Positions 24,546 through 34,264 of a stretch of DNA of 43,817 nucleotides are shown piece after piece. Under the pieces are notes generated by a model. That model saw only the letters and a list, made by a program, of their open reading frames with translations, did not search any database and was not told the DNA's origin. Within the stretch, counting starts at the first letter, position 1. Every line of letters begins with the position of its first letter. The stretch comes from Oscillospiraceae bacterium (lineage in GTDB: Bacteria > Bacillota > Clostridia > Oscillospirales > Oscillospiraceae), in assembly GCA_910575695.1 (NCBI GenBank), contig CAJTGJ010000032.1:1-43817 (forward strand), in the 5' to 3' direction. The position numbers were made by a program, and so were the translations under genes.

Positions 24546-26042
24546 TCACAGACCGTACAATTCGCTGTACTTTTTCTCCAGATAATCCGCAAATACCGCC
24601 GGGTCGAACTGCCCGCAGGCATTTTTCACCACATCCGCGGGCTCCAGCAGCCCGCCGTACCGGTGGACCTTTTCCCGGAGCCATTCGGACACGCCGCTCA
24701 GGTCGCCCCTGGACACCGGGCCCCACACGTCTATTTCCGCCTCCATGTTTTTCAGCATCTGAGCGCCATAGGCACTGCCCAGGGCGTAGGAGGGGAAGTA
24801 GCCGAAGGCCCCGCCGGACCAGTGGGAATCCTGGAGGCAGCCCTGCCTGTCGTCGGGCACGTCCACCCCCAGGTACTCCCTGTACAGCCGGTTCCAGGCC
24901 TCCGGCACGTCCCTGGCCTCCAACGTGCCGCCGATGAGCTGCTTTTCCAGCTCGTAGCGCACCATGATATGGAGGCAGTAGGTCAGCTCGTCCGCCTCGG
25001 TGCGGATGAGGGAGGGCCGGGCCTTGTTCACCGCCCGGTAGAACTGCTCCGCCGTTACGTCCCCCAGCTGTTCCGGGAAAAACTCCCGCATTTTCGAGAA
25101 AACAGCCTGGATGAAGGGCTTGGAGCGGCCGATCAGGTTTTCGTAGAACCGGGACTGGCTCTCATGGACGCCCATGGACACGCCCCCCGCCAGACAGGTG
25201 TACTGCACGTCGTCGGATATGCCCAGCTCATACTTGGCGTGGCCCCCCTCGTGGATGACGGAATACATGGAATTGCCCACGTCGTCCTCGTGGTAGTGGG
25301 TGGTGATGCGCACGTCCTTGTTGTTGAACTCCAGGGTGTAGGGGTGCTCCGTCTCGCCGATGGTGCAGTGGGCCCGGTCCAGCCCCAGCACTTCCATCAG
25401 ATAATCGGAAAATTTCCGCTGGGCCTCCACGGGATAGTGCCGGTACAGGAAGCTGTCGTCGGGCTGTTCCTTCTCCCCGATGGCCCGGAGCAGGGGGACG
25501 ATGCGCCCCCGCAGGGCGGCGAAAAACCCGTCCAGATAGACCGTGTCCACCCCGCGCTCGTACTCGTTGAGCAGGGCGTCGTAGGGGGCCTTGGTGCTGT
25601 CGTAGTACCCGGCAAATCTGATGTTGAACGCCACCAGTTTCTCCAGAAGCGGGCGGAATAATTCAAAATCCCCCGCCTCCTTGGCCCGGTGCCACACGTC
25701 TCCCGCCTCGTTGGTGAGCATGGCGTACTCCATGTACTCCTCCGCCGGAATGCGGGTGAGCTGGGCATAGGAGCGGCGCAGCTCCTCCACCTGCCGCCGG
25801 CGGAGCTGGTCCAGCTCCGCCCCGCGCTCCCACAGGAAGTCCAGCAGCTCCCCCGTCTCCGGGGCGGAGAACAGCCTGTGCCGCTCCCCGGCCAGGATGC
25901 CCAGGGCAACGCCCCGGCCCTCGGCGGTGTCCTTGGGGGCCACGGTGGTGCCGTCCAGATACAGGGCGGAGTCCGCCGCCTGGTAGGCGTACAGCTTTTT
26001 TTGCAGCTCGGCCAGCCTGGCCAGGGCCTCGTTTAATTCCAT
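24546..26042 (-). CDS. M32-family metallocarboxypeptidase (carboxypeptidase Taq type)
   Basis: Zinc carboxypeptidase that trims C-terminal residues in the cytoplasm. 498 residues, typical for M32. The metal-binding HEXXH is HEGGHAKYELGI, with the third ligand Glu in the following GVHESQSRFYENLIGRS motif (M32 HESQSR signature). Further family regions are ITTHYHEDDVGNSMYSVIHEGGH, YCLHIMVRYELEKQLI and WSGGAFGYFPSYALGSAYGAQ. There is no signal peptide. It is co-directional and closely spaced with neighbouring small genes. It may hydrolyse peptides imported by the opp system, but there is no direct evidence. Confidence 0.93.
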   Translation of the reverse strand: MELNEALARLAELQKKLYAYQAADSALYLDGTTVAPKDTAEGRGVALGILAGERHRLFSAPETGELLDFLWERGAELDQLRRRQVEELRRSYAQLTRIPAEEYMEYAMLTNEAGDVWHRAKEAGDFELFRPLLEKLVAFNIRFAGYYDSTKAPYDALLNEYERGVDTVYLDGFFAALRGRIVPLLRAIGEKEQPDDSFLYRHYPVEAQRKFSDYLMEVLGLDRAHCTIGETEHPYTLEFNNKDVRITTHYHEDDVGNSMYSVIHEGGHAKYELGISDDVQYTCLAGGVSMGVHESQSRFYENLIGRSKPFIQAVFSKMREFFPEQLGDVTAEQFYRAVNKARPSLIRTEADELTYCLHIMVRYELEKQLIGGTLEARDVPEAWNRLYREYLGVDVPDDRQGCLQDSHWSGGAFGYFPSYALGSAYGAQMLKNMEAEIDVWGPVSRGDLSGVSEWLREKVHRYGGLLEPADVVKNACGQFDPAVFADYLEKKYSELYGL

Positions 26043-26080
26043 AGCATTTCCCTCAATTTCTTATGTGAATTTCTTATGGC

Positions 26081-26389
26081 TCAGATCCGGTCCGGGACAT
26101 CCCCGGTAAACAATACGCCGTTTTCCTCCGCCAGGGCACGGGCCAGCGCCGCGCCGTCCCCGTCCAGGCCGCAGTCCTCAATGACCACCTCGCCCCGCCA
26201 CAGGCCCGACCGCCTCAGCCACAGCAGGCCCTTGACGGTCTGCTCCAGCCCGCCGCCGTCCCCTTCCGCACACACCACCATCCGGGCGGCGCAGCTCCCC
26301 GGCAGCAGCAAAAGCCCCAGCGCCAGCCAGCCCAGGCTCACCAGCCCGAAGGCCGCGAGAAAAACCGCGATACATTGAATGAACTCCAC
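26081..26389 (-). CDS. Small membrane protein of unknown function
   Basis: 102 residues. One or two N-terminal hydrophobic segments (about 4-32, FIQCIAVFLAAFGLVSLGWLALGLLLLPG) are followed by a soluble region with a beta-alpha look (AARMVVCAEGDGGGLEQTVKGLLWLRRSGLWRGEVVIEDCGLDGDGAALARAL). No family is recognised. The start is GTG at 26389, ten bases after a perfect AGGAGG. That SD is buried in a hairpin (26400-26428) made with the end of the upstream region, suggesting translational control. The gene sits between the histidine phosphatase and M32 genes in the same direction. Confidence 0.7.
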   Translation of the reverse strand: MEFIQCIAVFLAAFGLVSLGWLALGLLLLPGSCAARMVVCAEGDGGGLEQTVKGLLWLRRSGLWRGEVVIEDCGLDGDGAALARALAEENGVLFTGDVPDRI

Positions 26390-26399
26390 TATTATGCCA

Positions 26400-26428
26400 C
26401 CTCCTGGGCCATTCTATGGCCTGGGAGG
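26400..26428 (-). promoter_or_regulatory. SD-sequestering hairpin before the 26081-26389 gene
   Basis: CCTCC-tg-GGCCAT-tct-ATGGCC-tg-GGAGG: an 11-bp stem with a symmetric 2x2 internal loop. On the mRNA (minus) strand the 3' arm ends in GGAGG, the ribosome-binding site of the GTG start at 26389. There is no T-run, so it is more likely a translational switch or processing site than a terminator. Confidence 0.5.
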
Positions 26429-26436
26429 CGTTTTTG

Positions 26437-27024
26437 TCACCGGTTGAAGCACACCAGCTCCGCCCCGTTTTCATCCACCCGGACGGCGGTATATGTACCG
26501 TGCTTGAAAAACCAGCCGTGCTGGAGCAGGTTTTTCTCCTCGATCAGCCCAAGATGGAACAGCGCCAGGGACAGCGAGCCGTTGTGGGCGGCGATGAGGG
26601 TGTCCTCCCCTTGTCGGATGATCCCGTCCACGCAGCCCCCCACCCGCTTGAGCATATCGGCGGGGCTCTCCCCGGCGGGGGGCGTGGCGTGGTACCAGTC
26701 GGCCAGCATCCGGCCCACCAGCCCGCCGCACAGCTTTTCCGCCTTGGCCCAGGTCAGGTCCTCCAGCGCCCCCATGTCCTGCTCCCGCAGGGCGGGGTCC
26801 GGCTCGGGGGCGATCCCCCGGCCCTCCACGCAGATCAGCGCCGTGTCCCACGCCCGGGACAGGTCGCTGGACACGCAGCGGGTAAATTCCACCTCTTTCA
26901 GCTTATCCGCCGCCTGCCGGGCCTGCTCCCGGCCCAGCCCGGTGAGGGGATGGTCCCGCACCCCGAAAAAGAGCTGCCGCTCATTGCCCACCGACTGGCC
27001 GTGGCGCACCAGATAAAGATACAT
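26437..27024 (-). CDS. Histidine phosphatase (phosphoglycerate mutase-like) family protein
   Basis: 195 residues. The catalytic RHG motif is at the N-terminus (YLVRHGQSVGNE, His about 8). SSDLSRAWDTA follows around 53-63, the acid/base Glu is in REQDMGALEDLTW, and the second catalytic His is in TLIAAHNGSLS. These are hallmarks of the 2H-phosphatase clan: CobC alpha-ribazole phosphatase, broad-range phosphatases and cofactor-dependent PGM. No cobalamin genes are adjacent, so a specific symbol is not justified. SD GAGGG precedes the start, 12 bases after the COG2426 exporter gene. Confidence 0.88.
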   Translation of the reverse strand: MYLYLVRHGQSVGNERQLFFGVRDHPLTGLGREQARQAADKLKEVEFTRCVSSDLSRAWDTALICVEGRGIAPEPDPALREQDMGALEDLTWAKAEKLCGGLVGRMLADWYHATPPAGESPADMLKRVGGCVDGIIRQGEDTLIAAHNGSLSLALFHLGLIEEKNLLQHGWFFKHGTYTAVRVDENGAELVCFNR

Positions 27025-27036
27025 GGCAATTCACCC

Positions 27037-27543
27037 TCAAATCAGACTCGCGATCCCATAGGTCAGGATGCTGATGGCCATGCCCGCCGCCGCCACCCCG
27101 GCAATCACCGACGGGATGGCCTTCCGCAGAGGCATATCCAGGAACGCTGCCGCCAGCGAGCCGGTCCACGCCCCGGTGCCCGGCAGGGGGATGGCCACAA
27201 ACAGCGCCAGCCCCAGGTATTTGTATTTGTTCACCCGCCGCCCCTTCAAATGGGCCTTGCGCTCCAGCGCGTCCACCACCCGGTTGAGACTGGGCAGCTT
27301 GTCGCGCATCCACTGGAAGATCCGGCGGATGTAGACGATGATGAAGGGGACGGGAATCAGGTTGCCGATGACGGCGGCCAGGAACGCCGCCCACACCGGC
27401 AGCCCCGCCGCCACGCCGAAGGGGATCCCCCCCCGCAGCTCCACCACCGGGATCATGGACACCAGCACGGTGAGGGTGAACTCCCCCGCCATGGTGTCCG
27501 TCAGCCACTGCATCAGATCTGCGGGAAGTACGTCCATATTCAT
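27037..27543 (-). CDS. Small multidrug-export family membrane protein (COG2426)
   Basis: 168 residues with about four hydrophobic segments. A typical signature is VSMIPVVELRGGIPFGVAAGLPVWAAFLAAVIGNLIPVPFII at about 29-70, followed by a basic cytoplasmic loop. The GLALFVAIPLPGTGAWTGSLAAAFL segment near 110-135 also matches. This is the Sm_multidrug_ex (PF06695) pattern. The name is historical and transport has not been broadly shown. SD AGAGGGG precedes the ATG. It lies 16 bases downstream of uvrA and probably shares its transcript. Confidence 0.88.
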   Translation of the reverse strand: MNMDVLPADLMQWLTDTMAGEFTLTVLVSMIPVVELRGGIPFGVAAGLPVWAAFLAAVIGNLIPVPFIIVYIRRIFQWMRDKLPSLNRVVDALERKAHLKGRRVNKYKYLGLALFVAIPLPGTGAWTGSLAAAFLDMPLRKAIPSVIAGVAAAGMAISILTYGIASLI

Positions 27544-27559
27544 AAAACCCCTCTTTTCC

Positions 27560-30388
27560 TTAGCCCAGAACCGTTTTCAGGTATTTCCCCGTATAGCTTC
27601 CGGGGTGCCGGGCCACCTCCTCCGGCGTACCGGTACACACCACCGTGCCGCCGCCGGAGCCGCCCTCCGGCCCCAGGTCTATAATATAGTCCGCCGTCTT
27701 GATTACGTCAAGGTTGTGCTCGATGACCACCACGGTGTTGCCCTTGTCCACGAACCGCTGGAGCACCTCCACCAGCTGGTGGACGTCAGCGGTGTGCAGG
27801 CCGGTGGTGGGCTCGTCCAGGATATAGATGGTGGAGCCGGTGGACTGCTTGGACAGCTCGGTGGCCAGCTTCACCCGCTGGGCCTCGCCGCCGGACAGGG
27901 TGGTGGAGGGCTGGCCCAGCTTCACATAGCCCAGGCCCACCTCCTTCAGGGTTTTCACCCGGTTGTACAGCTTGGGCAGGTTCTCGAAGAAGGGCAGGGC
28001 CTCCTCCACCGTCATTTCCAGCACCTCGTGGATGTTCTTGCCCTTGTAGCGCACCTCCAGTGTCTCCCGGTTGTAACGCTTGCCCTTGCACACCTCGCAG
28101 GGCACGTAGATATCGGGGAGGAAGTGCATCTCGATTTTCAGCAAGCCATCGCCGGAGCAGGCCTCGCACCGCCCGCCCCGGACGTTGAAGGAGAACCGCC
28201 CCGGGCCGTAGCCCCGGGTTTTGGCGTCCTGGGTGGAGGCGAACAGCTCCCGGATGTCGCTGAACAGCCCGGTGTAGGTGGCGGGGTTGGAGCGGGGCGT
28301 CCGCCCGATGGGGGACTGGTCGATGGCGATGACCTTGTCTAAGAACTCGATGCCCTCCATGCCGTCGTGCCTGCCGGGGCGGGCCTTGGTGCGGTTCAGC
28401 TCCGTGCCCAGCCGCTTGTACAGGATCTCGTTCACCAGGGAGGACTTGCCTGAGCCGGACACGCCGGTGACGGCGATAAACGTCCCCAGGGGGAAGTCCA
28501 CGTCGATGTGCCGCAGGTTGTTTTCCGCCGCCCCCCGGACCGTGAGGATATGGCCGCTGCCCTTCCGCCGCTCCGCGGGTACGGGCACCTTTTTCCGCCC
28601 CGCCAGATAGTCGCCGGTGACGGAGCCGGGGGTGTCCATCACCTCCTGGGCGGTGCCGCAGGCCACCACCTGCCCGCCGTGGACCCCCGCGCCGGGGCCG
28701 ATGTCCACGATATAGTCCGCCGCCCGCATGGTATCCTCGTCGTGCTCCACCACAATCAGGGTGTTGCCCAGGTCCCGCAGGTGCTTCAGCGTGCCCAGCA
28801 GCAGATCGTTGTCCCGCTGGTGCAGGCCGATGGACGGCTCGTCCAGGATATACAGCACCCCCATCAGGGAGGAGCCGATCTGCGTCGCCAGCCGGATGCG
28901 CTGGCTTTCGCCGCCGGACAGGGTGCCCGCCTGCCGGGTCAGGGTCAGATACTGCAGGCCCACCGACCGCAGGAAGCCCAGCCGGGCACGGATCTCCTTC
29001 AAAATCTGGTCGGCGATCATGCTCTGCGTCTCGGTGAGGGTGACGGTGTCCAGAAACGCCAGGGCCTCATCCACCGGCTTCTCGCAGAACGCGTGGATGG
29101 AACTGCCCCCCACGGTGACCGCCAGCGCCTCCCGTTTCAGCCGCCGTCCCTGGCAGGTGGGGCAGGGGCACTCGCTCATGCACTCCTCGATCTCCCGCTT
29201 CATGGCGTCGGATTGGGTCTCCCGGTAGCGGCGCTCCAGGTTGTTTATGATGCCCTCGAAGGGCTGGTTCAGGGTGCCCTTGCCCCGGGGCTGGTCGTAG
29301 TTCAGGGTGAGCTTTTCCCCCTTGGTGCCATAGAGGATGATGTCCATCACCTCGCTGGACAGCTTTTCCACCGGATCGGAGAGCTTGAATTTGTACTTTT
29401 TGGACAGGGCGTCAAAGTACATCCGGGAGATGCCGTCGGACTTGATGTGGTTCCATCCGGAGGCGCAAATGGCCCCCTCCAGGATGGACAGGGACTTATT
29501 GGGGAGGATGCGGTCGGGGTCGATCTTCATCTGACTGCCCAGCCCGGTGCAGGTGGGGCAGGCCCCGAAGGGGTTGTTGAAGGAGAACATCCGGGGTGTC
29601 AGCTCGTCGATGGACACGCCGCAGTCCTCGCAGGCGTAGTTCTGGGAGAACAGAATGTCCCGCTCCTCATCCCCCAGCACATTGATAATCACGATGCCGC
29701 CGGACAGGTTGGAGGCGGTCTCCACGCTGTCGGTGAGGCGGCGGGCCACATCCTCCCGGATCACCAGCCGGTCCACCACGATCTCAATGGAGTGCTTTTT
29801 GTTTTTGTCCAGCTTGATCTCCTCGGTGAGGTCATACAGGGAGCCGTCCGCCCGCACCCGGACATAGCCGGACTTCCGGGCGTCCTCAAAAATTTTGAGG
29901 TGTTCGCCCTTTTTGCCCCGGATCACCGGGGCCAGCACCTGGATCCGGGCGGCCTCGGGCAGGGTCATTACCTGGTCGATGATCTGGTCGATGGTCTGCT
30001 GTTTGATTTCCTTGCCGCAGCTGGGGCAGTGGGGGGTGCCGACGCGCGCCCACAGCAAACGGAGATAGTCGTAAATCTCCGTCACGGTGCCTACGGTGGA
30101 GCGGGGGTTTTTCGACGTGGTTTTCTGGTCGATGGAGATGGCGGGAGACAGGCCCTCGATATAGTCCACGTCCGGCTTCTCCATCTGGCCCAGGAACATC
30201 CGGGCATAGGAGGACAGGGACTCCACATACCGCCGCTGCCCCTCGGCGTACAGCGTCTCAAAGGCCAGGGAGGACTTGCCCGACCCGGACAAACCGGTGA
30301 GCACCACCAGCTTATCCCGGGGAATGGTGACGTCGATGTTTTTCAGGTTGTTTTCTCTCGCGCCTTTGATGACGATTTTGTCCTGCAT
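27560..30388 (-). CDS. uvrA: Excinuclease ABC subunit UvrA
   Basis: DNA-damage-recognition ATPase of nucleotide excision repair. 942 residues, full length. It has the first Walker [13 protein letters not shown] (about 32-43), the intervening zinc module CEDCGVS...CPTC, the signature [16 protein letters not shown] and the second Walker [16 protein letters not shown]. The second zinc finger is CEACSGDG...CEVCKGKRY, and a second [15 protein letters not shown] follows. SD AAGGAG lies before the ATG, and it has its own promoter at 30431-30459. uvrB lies 1.8 kb upstream in the same direction, separated by small genes rather than adjacent as in many Firmicutes. Confidence 0.98.
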   Translation of the reverse strand: MQDKIVIKGARENNLKNIDVTIPRDKLVVLTGLSGSGKSSLAFETLYAEGQRRYVESLSSYARMFLGQMEKPDVDYIEGLSPAISIDQKTTSKNPRSTVGTVTEIYDYLRLLWARVGTPHCPSCGKEIKQQTIDQIIDQVMTLPEAARIQVLAPVIRGKKGEHLKIFEDARKSGYVRVRADGSLYDLTEEIKLDKNKKHSIEIVVDRLVIREDVARRLTDSVETASNLSGGIVIINVLGDEERDILFSQNYACEDCGVSIDELTPRMFSFNNPFGACPTCTGLGSQMKIDPDRILPNKSLSILEGAICASGWNHIKSDGISRMYFDALSKKYKFKLSDPVEKLSSEVMDIILYGTKGEKLTLNYDQPRGKGTLNQPFEGIINNLERRYRETQSDAMKREIEECMSECPCPTCQGRRLKREALAVTVGGSSIHAFCEKPVDEALAFLDTVTLTETQSMIADQILKEIRARLGFLRSVGLQYLTLTRQAGTLSGGESQRIRLATQIGSSLMGVLYILDEPSIGLHQRDNDLLLGTLKHLRDLGNTLIVVEHDEDTMRAADYIVDIGPGAGVHGGQVVACGTAQEVMDTPGSVTGDYLAGRKKVPVPAERRKGSGHILTVRGAAENNLRHIDVDFPLGTFIAVTGVSGSGKSSLVNEILYKRLGTELNRTKARPGRHDGMEGIEFLDKVIAIDQSPIGRTPRSNPATYTGLFSDIRELFASTQDAKTRGYGPGRFSFNVRGGRCEACSGDGLLKIEMHFLPDIYVPCEVCKGKRYNRETLEVRYKGKNIHEVLEMTVEEALPFFENLPKLYNRVKTLKEVGLGYVKLGQPSTTLSGGEAQRVKLATELSKQSTGSTIYILDEPTTGLHTADVHQLVEVLQRFVDKGNTVVVIEHNLDVIKTADYIIDLGPEGGSGGGTVVCTGTPEEVARHPGSYTGKYLKTVLG

Positions 30389-30430
30389 GGGTGTTTCTCC
30401 TTAATATCTGTAAAATTTGGGCCCAAACAT

Positions 30431-30459
30431 AGGATAATGAAACAAATTTTTAATGTCAA
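30431..30459 (-). promoter_or_regulatory. uvrA promoter
   Basis: Minus strand TTGACA (30454-30459), a 17-base spacer and TATCCT (30431-30436), about 35 bases before the SD. I saw no good LexA-type box here, unlike at uvrB. Confidence 0.75.
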
Positions 30460-30501
30460 CCCCTGTTTTCGTACGCCGCGCAGAGGGGCGCGGCCCCCCG
30501 C

Positions 30502-30849
30502 TCAGGGAAGGGCGGCGTTCCAGGGCTGGAAAATGAGCAGGGCGGCAAACACCAGGCTCACAAGGAGCTCCCAAACCACCCCGGCGTTGAGCATGATCCT
30601 CGCCGCCAGCAGGCCGTACCGCTTCCAGCCCTCATAGCCGTCAATGAACTCCTTGTCCATCCGTCCGGCGGCTTTCCACTTGAAGCGGGCAAGCAGCAGG
30701 ATGGCCAGAAAGCCCGCGTTGCAGGCCAGCAGGACCGCCGCCACCGTGGTCAGCGCAATGCCCAGCCAGGGCAGGATAAAAGCCAGGGCGATCATGATGA
30801 TCCACACGGGCCACAGCAGGAAGATAAAAAACAGGGACACGAACGCCAT
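30502..30849 (-). CDS. Conserved-looking hypothetical membrane protein
   Basis: 115 residues with three hydrophobic regions: about 5-28 (LFFIFLLWPVWIIMIALAFILPW), 30-55 and 88-108. A charged amphipathic loop (RFKWKAAGRMDKEFIDGYEGWKRYG) lies between the second and third. SD GAGGAGG is seven bases before ATG 30849. It is the last gene of the uvrB-led operon, 28 bases after the MmcQ/YjbR gene. No family is recognised. Confidence 0.7.
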   Translation of the reverse strand: MAFVSLFFIFLLWPVWIIMIALAFILPWLGIALTTVAAVLLACNAGFLAILLLARFKWKAAGRMDKEFIDGYEGWKRYGLLAARIMLNAGVVWELLVSLVFAALLIFQPWNAALP

Positions 30850-30877
30850 ACCAATTCCTCCTCTCCAAAACAGGCGG

Positions 30878-31258
30878 TCACTCGCCCTTCAGCTCCCTCT
30901 GGACGTACTTGGGCAGCTTGGACACCACCAGCTCGTAGGACATATCGCACAGGTCCTTCAGCACCACGTCGGGCAGGTCCCCGTCCAGCAGGACGGCGTT
31001 CCAAAGCCGTTTGTCGCAGTAGAAGCCGGGGAGGATCTCCGGGTACTCCACCCGGAACGCCTCGGACAGCCGGGGGTCGCACTTCAAATTCACCAGGTCA
31101 TGGTCATTGTAGCGCTCGTCCTTCATCCCCTGGGGGGAGCACACGGCGGCAAACAGCTTCCCCCGCACCATGTAGCGGTGCCAGCCCCATTCCAGCTTGT
31201 AGTCCTTCTCCGCGCCGGGCTTGTCCAGCAGGTATTGATCCAGCCATTCGTAGTTCAT
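30878..31258 (-). CDS. MmcQ/YjbR-family DNA-binding-fold protein
   Basis: 126 residues, usual length for MmcQ/YjbR (CyaY-like fold). Recognisable features are GWHRYMVRGKLFAAVCS near 25-41, VNLKCDPRLSEAFR and PGFYCDKRLWNAVLLDGDLPDVVLKDLCDMSYELVVSKLP. The last contains the family's W-N-x-V strand followed by a helical pair. Its function is not established, though some members are linked to DNA binding. SD GGGAGG precedes the ATG. It lies 15 bases after the YbaK gene in the uvrB operon. Confidence 0.88.
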   Translation of the reverse strand: MNYEWLDQYLLDKPGAEKDYKLEWGWHRYMVRGKLFAAVCSPQGMKDERYNDHDLVNLKCDPRLSEAFRVEYPEILPGFYCDKRLWNAVLLDGDLPDVVLKDLCDMSYELVVSKLPKYVQRELKGE

Positions 31259-31273
31259 GGGTGTTCCTCCCTC

Positions 31274-31759
31274 TTATATGGTCAAATCCGCGGCGGACGC
31301 GCCCACCAGGGCAATCAGCTCCGCCGGCTTCAGCTCCACCTGGAAGCCCACCTTTCCGGCGGACACGCAGATTGTCTCGTGCTCCAGGCAGCTCTCATGG
31401 AATACGGTGGGGAACCGCTTTTTCATCCCCACCGGGGAGCAGCCCCCGTGGACGTAGCCCGTCAGGGGCAGCAGCTCCCTGGCGGGGAGCATGGACACCG
31501 ACTTCTCCCCCACGGCTTTTGCGGCTTTTTTCAGATCCAGCGTATCCGCCACCGGGATATCGAACACGTAGTACCCCCCGGAGGCCCCCTTCGCCACCAG
31601 GGTCTTGAACACCGCCGCCGGGTCCTGACCCAGCAGCCGGGCCACCGCCACCCCGTCAGGGGCGGCGTCCCCCGACGGGGTGGCGTGGGGCGTGTAGGGG
31701 ATCTTTTTCTGATCCAGGACGCGCATGACATTGGTTTTTTCCTCTTTTTGTTTGGACAT
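31274..31759 (-). CDS. ybaK: YbaK/EbsC-family Cys-tRNA(Pro) deacylase
   Basis: Editing enzyme that removes mischarged cysteine from tRNA-Pro. 161 residues. It has KTNVMRVLDQKKIPYTPH, VFKTLVAKGASGGYYVFDIPVADTLDLKKAAKAVGEKSV with the catalytic-type Lys, LTGYVHGGCSPVGMKKRFPTV and a terminal strand region QVELKPAELIALVGA. These match the YbaK deacylase pattern (GxxxGGxSPxGxKK). ATG 31759 with GGGAG is preferred over a position 27 bases upstream that has no SD and overlaps the neighbouring gene. It lies in a tight run with four-base spacing to the NTF2-like gene. Confidence 0.92.
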   Translation of the reverse strand: MSKQKEEKTNVMRVLDQKKIPYTPHATPSGDAAPDGVAVARLLGQDPAAVFKTLVAKGASGGYYVFDIPVADTLDLKKAAKAVGEKSVSMLPARELLPLTGYVHGGCSPVGMKKRFPTVFHESCLEHETICVSAGKVGFQVELKPAELIALVGASAADLTI

Positions 31760-31763
31760 GGTT

Positions 31764-32153
31764 TCACTCCCAAACCGCGCAGGCAATATACGGCGTTCCT
31801 CTGTCTACGAGAATTGTAAAATGGTTCACCCCGCATTCTGCCACCGGCTGACCGCCGCGCATATACCGCTTTTCATACCCGCTGTGGACAAGATACACGC
31901 CATTTTGTTCCGTCCATTCCAGGGCGGTCTGACGCTCAGCGAACCCCTCCGCAAACAGCTCGGGGTAATCCCGCACCACCGTCTCAAATTCCCGGATGTG
32001 CTCCTCCACCGTTTTCGAGGCGTACCCGGATTCCGCCCATTCCAGCAGCAGCGCGTCCGGTCGGAACAGCGCCCGAAAATCCCCGGCAGGAAAGGGCTTG
32101 CCCGGCCCGAAGGAGATGGTCTGATAGAACCGGGCCAAAAATTCGTCCAGCAT
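31764..32153 (-). CDS. NTF2/SnoaL-like small protein
   Basis: 129 residues. A helical N-terminus (MLDEFLARFYQTISF) leads into a region where a long helix precedes strands (TALEWTEQNGVYLVHSGYEKRYMRGGQPVAECGVNHFTILVDRGTPYIACAVWE). This fits a DUF4440/SnoaL-type cone fold. Its start codon follows the uvrB stop directly (TAA-ATG), so translation is coupled to uvrB. The role is unknown; the fold call is by eye and tentative, but the gene itself is well supported by spacing and direction. Confidence 0.7.
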   Translation of the reverse strand: MLDEFLARFYQTISFGPGKPFPAGDFRALFRPDALLLEWAESGYASKTVEEHIREFETVVRDYPELFAEGFAERQTALEWTEQNGVYLVHSGYEKRYMRGGQPVAECGVNHFTILVDRGTPYIACAVWE

Positions 32154-34124
32154 TTACTTCCCCTCTCCCCGCAGTTTGATAATCTGATCCCGCAAAGCCG
32201 CCGCCACCTCGAATTCCAGCATCCTGGCGGCCTCCTTCATCTGCTTCTCCAGAGACGCAATGGCCTCCATGCGCTGGAGCCTGGTCATCTGGGCCAGCTC
32301 CTTGTCGTTGTAGTCCGGCTTGTCGCCGGCGGACAGCACCATCAGCTCCCGCACCGACTTCTTCACCGTCTTGGGCACGATGCCGTGGGCCTTGTTGAAG
32401 GCGTCCTGGATCGAACGGCGGCGTTCCGTCTCGTCCATGGCCCGCCGCATGGACGGCGTAATGGTGTCGGCATACAAAACCACGATGCCGTCGGCGTTCC
32501 GCGCCGCCCGTCCGATGGTCTGCACCAGCGACGTCTCCGAGCGCAGAAAGCCCTCCTTGTCCGCGTCCAGGATGGCCACCAGCGACACCTCCGGCAGGTC
32601 CAGGCCCTCCCGCAGCAGGTTGATGCCCACCAGCACGTCGAATTCGCCCACCCGCAGGTCCCGGATGATCTCCATCCGCTCGATGGTGTCGATGTCGTGG
32701 TGCATATACCGAACCTTGATGCCCGTGTTCTTCAGGTAGTCGGTGAGGCTCTCCGCCATCTTCTTGGTCAGCGTGGTGACCAGCACCCGCTCGTCCCGGG
32801 CCGTCCGGGCGGTGATCTCCCCGATGAGGTCATCGATCTGCCCGTCCACCGGACGTACCTCCACCCTGGGGTCCAGCAGGCCGGTGGGCCGGATCACCTG
32901 CTCCACAATCTGCCCTGAGCGCTCCCGCTCGTACTCGCCGGGGGTGGCGGACACGTACACCACCTGGTTCAGCCGCTTTTCAAACTCATCGAACTTCAGG
33001 GGGCGGTTGTCAAAGGCGCAGGGCAGGCGGAAGCCGTACTCCACCAGGGTGGTCTTTCTGGCCCGGTCGCCGTTGAACATGGCCCGCACCTGGGGGAGGG
33101 TGGCGTGGCTCTCGTCAATGAACAGCACAAAATCCTTGGGGAAGTAGTCCAGCAGGGTGTGGGGGGGCGAACCCACCGGACGGCCCTCAATCACCCTGGA
33201 ATAGTTCTCAATGCCGGAGCAGTAGCCAAGCTCCTGCATCATCTCGATATCGTACATGGTGCGCTGCTTGATGCGCTGGGCCTCGATGAGCTTGTTCTCG
33301 CTCTCGAAGAAGGCCACCCGCTCCTCCATCTCCTTATAAATATGCTGGATAGCGGCGTCCATCTTCTCCTTGGGGGTGACGTAGTGGGTGGCGGGCCAGA
33401 TGGGGATGTTGTTCAGCCGCCGGACGGGCGCGCCCGTCACCACGTTGATCTCGGACAGGCGGTCGATCTCGTCCCCGAAGAACTCCACCCGGATGGCGGT
33501 GTCCTTCCAGTAGGCGGGCCAGACCTCCACTGTGTCCCCCCGCACCCGGAACATATTCCGTTCAAAGGCGATGTCGTTGCGCTCGTAGCGGATAGCCACC
33601 AGCTTTTTCAGCAGGTCCTCGATCTTGATGACCGTCCCCACCCGCAGGGCCACCATCATCTTGGCGAAGTCCTCCGGCTCGCCCAGGCCGTAGATGCAGG
33701 ACACCGAGGACACCACGATCACGTCCCGCCGCTCCAGCAGGGAGGCGGTGGCGGACAGGCGCAGGCGGTCGATCTCCTCATTCACCGACGAATCCTTTTC
33801 GATGAAGGTGTCGGTGTGGGGGATGTACGCCTCTGGCTGGTAGTAGTCGTAATAGGAGACGAAGTATTCCACCGCGTTGTTGGGGAAAAACTCCCGGAAC
33901 TCGGCGCACAGCTGGGCCGCCAGCGTCTTGTTGTGGGCCAGGATCAGGGTGGGCCGCTGGACGGCCTCGATCACCTTTGCCATGGTATAGGTCTTGCCCG
34001 ACCCGGTGACGCCCAAAAGGGTCTGCTCGTCCAGGCCGTTTTCAATGCCCGCCGCAAGGCCGGCGATGGCCTCCGGCTGGTCGCCGCTGGGGGTATATTC
34101 GGATACGACTTCAAATTTCGGCAT
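32154..34124 (-). CDS. uvrB: Excinuclease ABC subunit UvrB
   Basis: Helicase-fold subunit that loads onto damage with UvrA and recruits UvrC. 656 residues, normal for the family. It has Walker [13 protein letters not shown] (about 39-50), the beta-hairpin [44 protein letters not shown], the DEAD-like FIDESH and VSATPGEYE. The C-terminal UVR domain ([27 protein letters not shown]) pairs with UvrC. The start [20 protein letters not shown] is canonical. ATG 34124 follows GGAGG, so the longer upstream open frame is not part of the gene. Confidence 0.98.
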   Translation of the reverse strand: MPKFEVVSEYTPSGDQPEAIAGLAAGIENGLDEQTLLGVTGSGKTYTMAKVIEAVQRPTLILAHNKTLAAQLCAEFREFFPNNAVEYFVSYYDYYQPEAYIPHTDTFIEKDSSVNEEIDRLRLSATASLLERRDVIVVSSVSCIYGLGEPEDFAKMMVALRVGTVIKIEDLLKKLVAIRYERNDIAFERNMFRVRGDTVEVWPAYWKDTAIRVEFFGDEIDRLSEINVVTGAPVRRLNNIPIWPATHYVTPKEKMDAAIQHIYKEMEERVAFFESENKLIEAQRIKQRTMYDIEMMQELGYCSGIENYSRVIEGRPVGSPPHTLLDYFPKDFVLFIDESHATLPQVRAMFNGDRARKTTLVEYGFRLPCAFDNRPLKFDEFEKRLNQVVYVSATPGEYERERSGQIVEQVIRPTGLLDPRVEVRPVDGQIDDLIGEITARTARDERVLVTTLTKKMAESLTDYLKNTGIKVRYMHHDIDTIERMEIIRDLRVGEFDVLVGINLLREGLDLPEVSLVAILDADKEGFLRSETSLVQTIGRAARNADGIVVLYADTITPSMRRAMDETERRRSIQDAFNKAHGIVPKTVKKSVRELMVLSAGDKPDYNDKELAQMTRLQRMEAIASLEKQMKEAARMLEFEVAAALRDQIIKLRGEGK

Positions 34125-34160
34125 GGGTACACCTCCGCAGCCATTCAGCAGTGTGTTCTT

Positions 34161-34189
34161 ATCATAGAACGAACGTTTTAATCTGTCAA
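34161..34189 (-). promoter_or_regulatory. uvrB promoter with LexA-like (SOS) box
   Basis: Minus strand TTGACA (34184-34189), 17-base spacer, TATGAT (34161-34166). Inside the spacer is GAAC-gaac-GTTT (34167-34178), one base from the Firmicute LexA core GAAC-N4-GTTC. Repressor bound here would block RNA polymerase, fitting SOS control of uvrB. Confidence 0.75.
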
Positions 34190-34231
34190 CCCTAATCTGC
34201 TTAAGAAATGATAAAACTTCACCGGTGTACA

Positions 34232-34261
34232 GCAGGCCCCCGTCCGGCGGCGGGGGCCTGC
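34232..34261 (-). terminator. Terminator of the nadE-chromate transporter operon
   Basis: An 11-bp GC-rich stem GCAGGCCCCCG / CGGGGGCCTGC, three bases after the stop of the second chromate-transporter gene. The T-run is poor, so termination is inferred from position and stability. Confidence 0.55.
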
Positions 34262-34264
34262 GTA

